Below are positions 25,601 to 36,059 of a stretch of 64,000 nucleotides of DNA, piece after piece. Location of the stretch: contig NMRA01000363.1 in NCBI GenBank assembly GCA_002633005.1, positions 116,377-180,376 on the forward strand, given 5' to 3'. Made by a program: the position numbers and the translations under genes. Position 1 is the first letter of the stretch. The number at the start of each line of letters is the position of its first letter. Below the pieces are notes generated by a model that was not told the origin of the DNA, made no database searches, and worked only from the letters and a program-made list of their open reading frames with translations. Source of the DNA: Phoronis australis (taxonomy: Eukaryota; Phoronida; Phoronidae).

Positions 25601-27446
25601 TCAGAGGCCTGCTTAACAAAGTCACTGTGGGAGTGTGTTATGACTGGCTTTACAACGTCCATCCACCTTTCTTTGGGTATTGGATTTTCCATGAGATCTT
25701 GTGCATTAGGCATATTACATTTGTTCACAGTGGATGCAGGACGAACCAACTCCTACGACTTCAGCACCCATAAGGCTGCGTAATGCCTGTCTTGCCTTCC
25801 CACTTCCAACCAATGGACAGTGAAATGTTATTGTTCTTGCATGTCTAATCTGAGATGTTCGAGTTTTGTTGTTATGCAAATAGGTAAAAATTAGAAATTA
25901 TGTAAATTTACATATGATTTGGAATATCTGTTGACCAAAGGGCTGTGTATGTCTCGGGACTTGCACGCAAGCACAGTGCTCTTGATGACTGTAATACTAA
26001 AACATGTCTAAAAAAGCATATCCACCGCATGTCATATCTTTGTCAGTAGAAAGGAGATTCAGTTTATTATAAAGGAGGATGCTCATCGCAGGTGACAATT
26101 AATGCAATGACAAATGTGGACTCCTTGTTCTTTTATGCTCGACAGATTTTAAATTCACTGAAAGTGACAAAACAAGACGTTGTCACCACCTGTGACCCAC
26201 AGACCACGACAAAATTGCGTCATCACCAATGACTGCTATAGGCATTTGAGTGAGTCTTGTGGGTGCCTTTAATGTGGGCACTAGCTGGATGCAGCGGTCC
26301 TCAGACATTAAAACCACATTTATCCATGTAACATAGTATCATTTTAGCATCCATGTGTTTGTAGAAATTATTCTCTCTGCTGTTTGTTTAGCCATAAGTT
26401 CATGAGGTAACTAAATTTTTAATTAATCGACAGTTTTTTGCCGACTTTATCCACAGTGGGACCGCTACATCCGAACAGAAAAGTGCCGGCGTGATTGTTA
26501 CGCATCCCTGCTGTGGAATATGAGTATAATCAGGCCCGAATGAATTGGTCAACTAGTCGGGATAGACATCCATCAGTTTGACAGTGGCAAATCCATGATG
26601 TTTACAATTGTCCTGCAGCTCTAGCTCTATATTGTCTGCCTTCATCTGATAAGCTGACGTAATCCAGAAATTGCTGCATTAGCACGTCTGATGCTAATCG
26701 ATAGAAAAATACTATTTGCAAATGACTTTTAACAAATGTCGTGAAGCGGATGTGTTTTGTACGTATGAAATACTTTCACCAAAAAACTTAATCGAATGGA
26801 GAAAAATGGTTGACTTTCTGAGAAATTAGACTTAACTTTCACCAGTAGATTCCTAAATGTGCATGTTCAAGCTCTGACCAGCTTAACCAAAAAGTAATGT
26901 GTACCAACACAAAATAATTGATTGACAAGTTTAATCGAGCGTGATTCGAGATTAGTTCGCCAAAGTGGAAATTCCTTGATGTTTACACTTCAGGAGAATG
27001 GTCAAGGCTAATGATTATGGGTCAGAAGTAGGCCTATATAACCCCTCCCGATAATCTGAAGACTATAGCCTATTGGATATGCCTATAGTTAGTATAGTAT
27101 GCTATCCTATAGCATGGGTAGCGCACGGCATTGAAAACCCTCTATGGTGCGCCGCCCGTGTATGTCAGTGGTCACAAATGACAATGGCGCTGCTGAAGGA
27201 AAATGAAGCAGAGACAATACAATAACACTAAGTCTGTACCTGCCTCATTAGGCCTACTCAGTAGGCTACTGAGTGAAGACGTATACGCACATGTCTAATT
27301 GATTAATGAATTCACCCGGCCAACAGACCTTTCATTTTCTTTGGCGCATTCAACTCGACGGTAACATGACCGGTAATAGGCTGGCCAGCATGATACACGG
27401 CTTGCGGATTGTCGTAGATGATCTCAAAAACAGTCAAATTCCCCAT
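18343..27446 (-). CDS. alpha-arrestin, arrestin domain-containing protein of the ARRDC2/3/4 type (7 exons, complete)
   Basis: Coding exons: 27446-27329, 24191-24045, 23323-23097, 22222-22040, 20641-20459, 19461-19248 and 18491-18343. They total 1221 bases, 406 aa plus TAG, with GT-AG borders and phases that all agree. Human ARRDC3 is 414 aa. The arrestin N domain spans about 1-165 (YDNPQAVYHAGQPITGHV; GIHLRFHGKAKVHWTE; SSFEGQWGHVRYYAKATIDRPW) and the C domain about 175-320 (FLCCLCC cluster; GPITGCISLPRTGYVPGESI; IPPIPPSNLIGCKIIDINYV; LDIPLSVLIGTIPPQP). The tail carries one PPxY motif, PPSY at 364-367, after six prolines. PPxY motifs of this family bind WW domains of NEDD4-type ubiquitin ligases, so the protein is probably an adaptor for ubiquitination and endocytosis of membrane proteins. 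Vertebrate relatives usually have two PPxY motifs; no second is seen here. Which vertebrate paralogue is closest cannot be decided by eye, so no symbol is given. Confidence 0.94.
19591..19644. repeat. (AT)27 microsatellite
   Basis: A pure AT dinucleotide run in arrestin intron 5, about 130 bases upstream of exon 6. The Tyr-Ile open frame across it is an artefact. Confidence 0.98.
20860..21300. repeat. diverged tandem duplication, unit about 270 bases, arrestin intron 4
   Basis: Two copies share landmarks such as ACAAAACTTGCGCGC/CGCAAAACTTAGGCGC, CCACTTG(T/A)..., ATTATTTCGGATAT/ATTGTTTCGAATAT and ATATGGTAATAC/AATACAGTA. One CCACTAGGAGGCAC motif (21070) relates it to the repeat arrays near both window ends. 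Confidence 0.5.
24489..24902. repeat. about 410-bp imperfect palindrome in arrestin intron 1
   Basis: Arms of about 180 bases run from AAGGTACCTA (24490) to about 24680 and back from about 24710 to TAGGTACCTT (24899). Paired landmarks include CACGGTTAACGGAC/GTCCATTAATCGTG and GGCGGTCC/GGACCGCC near the centre. Each arm is itself built of degenerate CAAACACGG/GACTCA subrepeats. It resembles a fold-back element or MITE; no coding capacity. Confidence 0.85.
25417..26690 (-). pseudogene. decayed coding-like stretch of unknown family in arrestin intron 1
   Basis: On the minus strand, protein-like frames follow one another with stops and frameshifts. They are a piece with MKADNIELELQDNCKHHGF (about 26650), one with IPQQGCVTITPALF (about 26490), one with MPIAVIGDDAILSWSV (about 26240), an open frame with HARTITFHCPLVGSGKARQ (about 25830), and 110 codons ending in CCPCKNGDE at 25417. 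Balanced residue use suggests a former protein gene or transposon. I do not recognise the family. Confidence 0.35.
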
Positions 27447-27850
27447 CCTTTCTTCTCGACATACAGTGCGTTATTTGCATAGTTGTCACCAAGGAAAGAG
27501 AGCTTAGCCAGACGATTTCGACATCGTAAAATCAAGCGAACCTGGCGGCGAATCAGCGAAACAGTGGGCAGCATCCAGGTAGCACATGCATCCAGCCTCC
27601 CGTTCAGTAACGCTAGGACCTCCCTAAAAAGCAAGATTTCGGGAGATTACGTGAGATATTGCAGTGCATTTTAAATGAGAGCACGTGACTTTGACTAGAT
27701 TTTAGCTAGGTCCTAGCGTAGGTCCTAGCGTCTACTGAACGCACGCCAGGTACATGGGCCTCACCGTCGGCGACTAACCAGGTCACGTACGAACTAGTTC
27801 AGTTGTTAATGACGGTGCAAGTCTTGTCACAGTGCTATAGTAAACGCGGC
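27447..27850 (-). promoter_or_regulatory. probable alpha-arrestin promoter / 5' flank
   Basis: This lies immediately upstream of the arrestin ATG. It contains a 150-base inverted-repeat element listed separately (27596-27745). No TATA box or clear initiator was recognised and the transcription start is unknown. Assigned by position only. Confidence 0.3.
27596..27745. repeat. short inverted-repeat element in the arrestin promoter region
   Basis: CAGTAACGCTAGGACCTCCC near the left end and TAGCTAGGTCCTAGCG with CAGTAG-type complement near the right end form inverted ends around an AT-rich centre. Its left half matches 13018-13110 in inverted orientation. MITE-like. Confidence 0.55.
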
Positions 27851-27878
27851 CTACAAGCAGGTAGTCCAGACTTATAGT

Positions 27879-27921
27879 GAATACCTACGTGAAGTCAGAC
27901 GGTGACTTCACGTAGGTATTC
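27879..27921. repeat. perfect 19-bp hairpin upstream of the arrestin gene
   Basis: Arms 27879-27897 and 27903-27921 (GAATACCTACGTGAAGTCA and complement) are separated by five bases. It contains TGACTTCA, one base off a cAMP-response-type palindrome. It lies about 430 bases upstream of the ATG. No rho or bacterial terminator meaning applies in a eukaryote. Confidence 0.9.
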
Positions 27922-28212
27922 GCTGTACAACTAACTCAAGCCCGGAACACACTGCCAAAAGACGTCCTCACTCCAGAGGTGTACACCCCAGACAGATTTC
28001 AAAATCGTGCCCAGAGTCATGTGACTTAATGTATTCAAGCTCACCGTGAAAACAATAGACACACACACAGGGACGAACACAGACAGCACCGCATGACGCC
28101 ACACAATGAAAGAATTTCACATTCACAACATAATCTGGTTCCCGGGCCTCACAAAGTGACGTCACGGATAGCTTTATTCTCGTCTGTGCAGGTCGAGACT
28201 AATTCACAACAG

Positions 28213-29097
28213 TGCTGTGCGTGAACTTGGAATCCTGCTTAATCTCAAGACCGCGTATGCGTGAACTTGGAATTGAACATCTATTTGGGCAATCGGGTGA
28301 ATTTTTTTGTTCAGTGTAAAGAATTTTTGTAATTATTGGCCTTATAATCACTCATTTTCTCCTTCTCCGTAACTTGTGTCAAAGAATAGGAGGAATTTGT
28401 GATTGGTTAAAAAAAATTGTTTGGTGAATGAGGTCGCCATGTAGTTGACAAAAGATTAGTTGAATTTTACAAAAACCCTGGAAAACTTCGATCTACCGAA
28501 TGTTACCATCAGTACTTAAATTCTGGCTCATCGTCATATAGTTCACGTCAATTGTATTTTTAAGAAATACAACAATAGCATTGTGGTACCATCGAAGTCA
28601 AGACGCCGGGGTGAGCATAACCGGATCCGGACAGGCATGCGTTCCGTAGATTTACGAACTTCACTGATCACCTTGCGAGAGAATTTCAGTATAATTAGTT
28701 GACCACGTGTGTCTGCTGTGCGTGAACTTGGAATCTTGCTTAATCTCAAGACCGCGTATGCGTGAACTTGAGTGAAATACACATGGAAACTTGACAAGTT
28801 CACTCAAATAATCACCTTGATAAAAATTTGCATTGCACTAAATCGAATAACATGTTGATAAAATAACGTAAATTTTAACCAATCATTTTTCAACTATTCG
28901 CGATCTTATTCACCAAAGAATAATTGATTTAACACTGAACATATTCCGCCCGTTGACTCAAGTTATGCTAGGGAGAAAATGGGTGATCATGAGGCCAATA
29001 ATTACAAAAGTTCTTTACGCTGAACAAAGAATTCAATTCCAAGTTCAAGCATACGCGATCTTCGAGATTAAGCAGGATTCCACGTTCACGCACAGCA
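28213..29097. mobile_element. 885-bp palindromic (fold-back) element with inverted arms of over 200 bases
   Basis: The left end TGCTGTGCGTGAACTTGGAA and the right end, its near complement (GTTCACGCACAGCA), frame inverted arms that stay alignable for at least 230 bases. Examples are TAATTATTGGCC/GGCCAATAATTA and CTCATTTTCTCC/GGAGAAAATGGG. A third partial copy of the end sequence lies inside at 28714-28770, suggesting a nested insertion. No transposase seen; a non-autonomous DNA element is likely. Confidence 0.85.
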
Positions 29098-29309
29098 TGT
29101 CTGCTTCCAGTAAGTCATGCACTGAACTTTGTTTTACCAAATGACTTCTATTCAGTTCTGTCGCCAACCCTAATTGTGCCGCTGTCCTGCGCAATAATGC
29201 ATAAGGGGGTGTTTGCGCGCCAGCAGGAGCCAACTAATAATGAGCCGGTATTGGGAACTCGAACCACCGCGAATCTGAGTTTGAGTCGAACAATAGTCTC
29301 GAGTAGCCT

Positions 29310-29473
29310 ACAGGGCGGATCCAGGATTTTGAGTTGGGGGGTGGGGAGCCAGGGCAGAATAATAGCCAGGCTTTTTTGCCCGTCAGATATTCGTACCCTC
29401 GAACCGCCTAATGGAATCTGGGAGAAGGGAGGCCATGGCCCCCTTAGCCCCCTCTATATCCGCCACTGGGTAC
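29310..29473. mobile_element. short MITE-like element with CAGTGGCGGAT ends
   Basis: The left end is CAGGGCGGATCCAGGATTTT and the right end ATATCCGCCACTG, an inverted pair. The same about 165-bp element is found reversed at 38893-39060 (both contain GGCCATG and AGATTCCATT or its complement). Confidence 0.7.
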
Positions 29474-32400
29474 AGATGAGTAATAAATTTTCAAAATCAT
29501 GACCGTGGTGACTTTGGAAAAATACCTCTGATTTAGTTGAAGTGAAATGGAATCAAGACTTGTTTACTCCGCAGATGACTTGGGTGGAGTTAAAAAAGCA
29601 ATTAAAAATAGTAAAACCTTTAAGTTTGATAACAATATACAACGAGAATTAAAAGAGAAAAGTCGGTTGCACAGAACGTTTAAAATCTCAATCAAATGAC
29701 GTACCCATTCTTATGTCAAAGAATAAAGACCAGTCTGTGTTAAGCTGAGGTCGGTTTGCCAAAAAATCTTCCAAGGCCTGGCAAAACTCATTAAGGCATT
29801 TTTGGTCAATCTATTCACGATCATGCATTTCCGTGCCAACCCACGTCAAAATTAGATAAAGCCTGTTTCTTTTTAAAATTATTTCATGAACCAAAGTCAC
29901 ATTGACAGTGAACCTGTCTCACGAATTTCCGATCATGGAAGTTAAGAGTCACTTTTCAGCGTAAATTCAATTCAAACGCTACTGTCGCAGATGAAGTCAA
30001 AAGACTTCTTGAAAACACTGGTAAATCAAAGAGTTACTCATCAACAGACACACCGTATTGAAATGTCTAAATTGTTGGAAAATTCATTTACTGTGTCAGT
30101 AACTGTATTAGTTTCTAAGACATTTCATTTGATGGAGACGTGGCCGGTTACTGACTATACATAATAAAGGACTTGACGCCTGTGTTGTCCAGCTACTTAT
30201 CAAGTCACACCTGCCCGGCGAAATTTTTTAAAGATTTAGCTAGAATTGAAACCGGGATTCTAGTCCAAAATAAATGGTTAGGTAGTTGCAGTCTTGTGAG
30301 CCGAAACTCGAAATCGACGTTATTATTATTATTGTGATATTTAAAATGAGGGTGGCCTCTTCAGTGATAGCACTGCTTTCCAAGAGGGCCCTCGACGTTG
30401 TCCAGTTTATTTTGAAAGCTATAGTAACAATACTTCAACATCAACAGTTGCATAAAGTGACGAAGTCATTGTGTCTGGGGTGTAACATCGGTTTTAACCG
30501 TTCACTCTAACGTCATACAAACGCCGCGTCGGTTTTGCAATCACGTGCCCACGACCGTCTTAACAAAGATCTTTTGTAAAAAGACATGCGTGCACCCAGC
30601 CTAAAAAGTGGGGACTCGAATTTTTTAGAATGTGGACCTTTTACTAAGTTTCACGGGGTACGTTCAGAGCTATGAATTGTGCATTCGCCAAATTTTGGTA
30701 GTTCCTGCCTCTTTAGTGGACTTTTGCGACGTTTTCTACTTTTCAGGAATTTTTGTTTCTCTGGGGAGGACTATTTGGCCCACTTTGCCAAGAGGCCCCC
30801 GAGCCCCCATACATATCACAGCGAGAACTAATTGCAAATGTATATATCTTCCAAGGCACCGCACATTGTACAAAGGGTAACTTTCAGTTCAAGGTCACGT
30901 GTTCTTTCTCCTATATATTTGCAGGAAGTAAAATGGTAATTCGTATCATGTGCAGAATCTTCATGGTATTTCGTGTGTTGCATGCAATTAACCACCACTG
31001 TAGTGGTAAAATTAGAGGTAAGTAGGCGCCCAAAGCCCACCGTATCACCTCGAGCACTGAACGTAACTTACTGTGCGTAAGCGCTACGTTCTCAAATACC
31101 AAAACTTTAAGGCGGTTGGCTGCGCCTGCGTGCGCGCCTACGCCCCACTGTCACACTACAGTTAACACTGTCAGTAATAGGGCATTTCCTCTCAACACAC
31201 TGCCTAAGTATGAATAACATGAAATGGGCTAATTACCACAGGCAAATTGGTCTCACAACTGTCCTTACCAAATAACACATCAAAATGAACTTATAGTTCG
31301 TCATATATTGAAATGAACCGGTCAAATGTTGGAAAGCGAACATTGTACAAATTTTTGACTTTTTTACCCTGCTTTATTTATCAATGTCGTGGATGATCTG
31401 TTTGGAAAAGGAAATCGTTTTCCTTCACCCTATGGAAAGGCCAGAGCAAGACGTGCTTGCTTTGGTTACACAGTTGATGTATAATTTGCGTTTTATATAG
31501 TTCGAAGGAATCGTACCTTTAAGTCAAATTTCACACCACATCTCCGGATGCATAAAAATGAAATTAAAAATATAAAACTTTAATCGGACATATACAAAGA
31601 AAGAGGAATATGTTTTCAAATTTATCTCTGGCATCCAAGGCGCTTCATACGGCACGAAGCAGTTCCCTGGAAACGTACAATCTCAGCCCTTGTTTTAATT
31701 AACGATTCTGGGGGTCATGACTTCCAAAAGCGATATAACAACTCATACATACGTACACAACAATCGTCGTATGGCTGAGAATAACGTGGACATTTCATAA
31801 AAGTATTTGTAAACATGAAACTTGCAAAAAGTTAAAATAATTTATTATATATGCCACATGGTATACCGGATACTTTGCAAAACTAGACAGCGTCGGAATT
31901 TTACAACTTCAGCCCATAAAACTAAAAATCCATTTCTTTTCGACTAGAATCAGTTTCAGTTCTGGCTAAGTCTCGACGAAATCAAGCCAGGTGTGGCCGA
32001 AATTGAGATGAAAGCGCTCTGAGGAGCGAAACTTGGCGAAATTAACCAAAAAGATGACGATAAAGATGATGACGAAGATGACGAATATGACGACGATGGT
32101 GGCGAGGATGAAGAAAAGAAGAATTGAGACAACTTACTGTAATCCTTCCATAAATAAAAAATTAAATAGAGGCTAGGCGCATTAACGTCACATTAAACTC
32201 CTACAAAAATTCGGTTTATGGGAATAAAAGTTCGCGACTAAACCACCTTATAATTCTGGGAAAGCTTTGTCGAACTATGTCTAGTTTATTTTTACTGTGC
32301 TTATGTGTTTACTTGTTAGGACGTCACTGTACTAACAGTAAATATATATCAACCATTTTAAATTCCAACCCGAAATCTCCCGTAACTGCTTCTTGTTTGG

Positions 32401-33280
32401 TTGAGTTATGATTTGACCGGGAACGCTCTGCTGTCGACTTCTTTCGAACAAATGTCTTCCATATTTTCGGACTACTTTGCGGTCTAATGCCCAAACGTTT
32501 TCAAACGGGAACTTCACCTACTTGCGATTCGGAAGCCGGCCGTTGGTACTACAGCTAGCCAGCGCTGCGTAGCCAATATAGGCGTATCGTAAAGTCATCT
32601 CGACCTATTGCAATAATTTCGAAAGTTTGCAATTCCTTAAAATATACCCACGTGGTCAAATACTAACCGAGTTCTAATACCATACAAAATTGTATGCCTA
32701 GAATAAATGATAACGAATAAGGAAATCTCCTTTTTTACTGTCACTAAAACTTTTCGCAACGGTACCGTTTTTCAACCGAATTACATAAGAGTCATATCAT
32801 CAGAAAGCCTTTCAACAGCTCTTGGTGATGCACGATCACACCAGAAGCAAAACATCACTAATTTACTTCATAAATAATCATCATTTTGCGTGCTTAGCAG
32901 GTTTGAAAGATATTTTTTAATTCTAAAAACCAAGAGTGTCACCTAACATGATAAATAATTGGTATTCAGACAGAGTGTAATAATGAAGCCTTCATTTACT
33001 AATTGGGTGGATTAATTAACTAATTGGTCAACTGATTAATTTGTAACTTGAGGGCCTTATAGCAACACAAGGAAATGAACCAAATAACAGTACATGAAAG
33101 ACAGTAGGTAAATATAGTTTCGATGATTCAAAACAGATCGCTACCTGATAAAGACAACTATTTTAGAATGTCACATTTTAACCCGTGGATGGGTGGGTGC
33201 TACCTTCGGTGCGATGACAGCACGGTTATTAGACTAATATTTTCAAGGCTTGAATCAACTTAAGTCGTAGAAGTACGGCC
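29474..33280. other. mostly non-coding stretch, no convincing gene
   Basis: Several open frames of 60-90 codons occur (for example 30286-30510 and 30632-30880), none with a recognised domain or supporting splice sites. An acidic GAT/GAC triplet run at 32053-32115 would encode Asp/Glu but has no gene context. Confidence 0.4.
32053..32115. repeat. GAT/GAC-type trinucleotide repeat
   Basis: Imperfect GATGACGA repeats. In one frame this reads as an Asp/Glu run followed by a stop at about 32127; no start or splice context was found, so it is treated as a simple repeat. Confidence 0.6.
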
Positions 33281-33286
33281 TACCAT

Positions 33287-33967
33287 TGTTCACACTGATT
33301 CCACATGTCCCTTATATATTCCAGCCAATGCTGCGAAGCCTTGGCTTGTGACGAATTCCTGAATCACTTTCAGCAACGATTCCGCTCGCTGATTGACCCG
33401 GCTGCTGTGCCTGACATCTAACACGTCCGCCACAAGCCATGTCCCGTAAATGTCCTTAAAACCTTTTAACAGCAATGTTAACTCAGCTTTAAACTTCATC
33501 AGGAGAAATCAAGGTAGTCCAGCAATTCCTCTGACGCCTTGAACGCTCTGCGGAAGGTGCTAGGTCCAGGACGAGCTTCAGGATGTCGTCTTTCCGTCGC
33601 CACTCCAAATCTTGTTTCCTTCGGTCACATAAGCAATCCATTCATTTTACTGGACGGCTGCACGAAGTTGACTTCCACAGGCAAGTCGACATCATCTGTG
33701 TCCACGGCTTGTCCGAGATATCAGCGACCTTCATGTTTAAAAACAAAATCGCCTTGCTTCACTTGCATCTTGACTTCTTTGGTCTCAGCTAACACTCTAT
33801 TGTTTTCTTGTCTTCCAACTTTTTGTACTTCTGTCACTGAGTTCTGACACTGGTACGAAAGACCCGTAACTCGTTCAGTTTCTGTTCTAACCCATTCGTC
33901 ACCAAGTTGTGCCTTTTTACGGGCTCCGTAGACTATTTCACCCGCTGCGACTTGAATTTTGCCATTC
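33287..33967 (-). pseudogene. unrecognised coding-like locus with two in-frame TGA codons
   Basis: After an AG acceptor-like site (TTTGCGTTGCAG, ending 33967) a frame runs through NGKIQVAAGEIVYGARKKAQ and about 60 more codons to a TGA near 33720. It continues in the same frame with DTDDVDLPVEVNF to a second TGA near 33625, then on to YLDFS and a double stop near 33500. A second frame of 69 codons starts there with ATG overlapping the stop (MKFKAELTLLLKGF), ending at 33290. Local base composition is less AT-rich than the neighbours. It could be a dead retrogene or a real gene with mispredicted exons. The family is not recognised. Confidence 0.35.
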
Positions 33968-33999
33968 TGCAACGCAAACCAAGGTGACAAACTCTAATT

Positions 34000-35910
34000 A
34001 ATAGGTATTAAATAAAATGAAAAGATGTCATCACTATTTTTGCCGGGTAAGCTTCTTTAAGTTACGTATCGTCACAGATTAATAATTCAATTACTACTTA
34101 AAATGAATTTAATTTGGGTGAAAATAAAACAAAATGATCACCGAATGTCATTTACGTGACATTTTTTACAAGAACTTATCAAGACCAACGTCAAGCAAAT
34201 TCTAATCAAAGTATGTTTCACAGGAAGCATTTCGTCACTTCTTTTAGTACGTCAATAACAACACTAAAACATGCGAATTATAAAAGTGGATTACAGAAAA
34301 CTTACCCAAAAGTTCTGCTGACTCCTTTAACGAGTATTTTCAGACAGTATCAATGTCGGCTGAAGCGCACGTGCTCGTTCTTGAAAAATTGACCTATATT
34401 CATGCCACATATGTCAATAATAAGAGAAATTAATTGGACTTGACCTAATTATAAAATTGTCGTCCCGTAAATGAAGGCTCGTAAATGATAAGCAACTAAT
34501 TTCAAATGCCAAAATTTTTCCTACTGAATATCCGCCAAAAACTTTCAAAACTGTGCATTGATTTCGCACATCGCCATAGCTTTGTAGAGTTATTTAGTTT
34601 CCACATCTTCATTTTAATCAACGCACTATTGTTGAGTTTATGCACGTCTCGTAAATGATTCCAAAAAAAAAAATTCCAGCGCGCTTCTTGAAAAGCAGTG
34701 CCACACAGCCACTTTCAGATGAGGTGAAGATTTGAAAAAATAATGCCATCGCCGTTTTTTTGTGTACTACAAATTACTAAAATATCTCTTGTGAGGTCTC
34801 GTAAACGATTTGAGAGATTTGGCTTCAAACATGGTGGTAATTAAAATTTATTGTTTGTTTATGAAAACCGTTGGCTTTCTCTTTGAATATGTCTCACTGA
34901 GTTTCCGAAACGCAATTATTTGTTTCGATAAGACAAGTTATTATAACAAAAAAGAGTCTGTTTCTACATTGTCGTTTTTTCAGATTCACGTAATTTTCGT
35001 TATGGAACCCTAAGATACGTGGTGCATTGTGACACCTACCATGTAAACTGTTGACTGTCATGAGACTCAGCACACTCATTAGACATATTTTTCTTTTTGT
35101 TTCATGACTTCGGACATTCTGTGTAGTGAGCTGAACATTGACTTCATCATTTGTCGCGATTCATTGAGAATGAATGTTGAGTGCCGGGGAAATCGGACGC
35201 ACTAGCTTCGGCGTCATGATTTCGCGGGAATGCGATAAAAATAAAAACAGTGTGACATATAGGAGCGTATCTGTTCGAAAAAAAACCCAGTAAACTGACA
35301 TCCCCTTTACTTAAGTGTAAAAACAGGGTTCCCGACAACAATACCCGAATACCCAAGCTGGGCTTAATTATTTTAACAGGTAGACGAAGTAGTTGTTATC
35401 CACAGGTGGCGCAATGATAGACGACATTCTAACATGGCGTGATAGTCGAGCCCAAAAGTTATACCTATTGGAAGTTAAGACAAAGATTTTGTAGTTACCA
35501 TATAGTGTCTTTGGTTAAGAGAAGTTACGACACAGCAAGATTGGATATCTCGGTTGTATGTTATCTGTTAGCTATAACTCTACGACATATGTGAGTAAAT
35601 ATGCATATATGCCTAAATTACAGAAAAATCCAGGACAGTATTTTACACGACGTGTCACACTGAGGTCAATATGTCTAGCCAAAGTCACGTGCTGCATTAG
35701 GCACATTAATATTCACGGAATCTCGACAGATCTTGCTTTTAGCGAGGTGCTAGCGGCATTGAACTCGATGTGCATGAAAATCATTTGTAACATGTCTGTT
35801 AGGGCGAGCAAAGGAAATTGCAAGTTTTATCAGCAACACTTGCAAAGAGTCTAAATGAGCAGCTTTAGAAATTCTACGGTGGCTGTAAAAGGACGGCACG
35901 GCAACTTTTT
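34000..35910. other. non-coding stretch, nothing recognised
   Basis: AT-rich. Open frames up to 98 codons (35558-35854) show no domain or splice pattern. A weak relative of the TTTTAGCGAGGT repeat lies at 35737-35760. Confidence 0.4.
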
Positions 35911-35916
35911 TTCACC

Positions 35917-36057
35917 GTTGCTATCTCTATTGATAGAATTATTAACTCTAGTGATAGACTTACTAACTCTATCGTTAGACTTAGTAACTCTATTGATAGA
36001 CTTACTATGTGTATCGATATAGACTTACTAAATCTGTCGATAGATTTACTATCTCTA
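35917..36057. repeat. short tandem repeat, about 26-bp unit
   Basis: About five imperfect copies of GATAGACTTACTAACTCTAT with a few spacer bases. A non-coding minisatellite. Confidence 0.8.
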
Positions 36058-36059
36058 CT

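Noticed and set aside
27434-27674. Open frames on both strands over arrestin exon 1
   Set aside because: Shadows; the true frame is ATG 27446 with phase-consistent splicing to exon 2.
32053-32115. Acidic protein segment (Asp/Glu run)
   Set aside because: Simple trinucleotide repeat without start, splice sites or neighbouring coding sequence.
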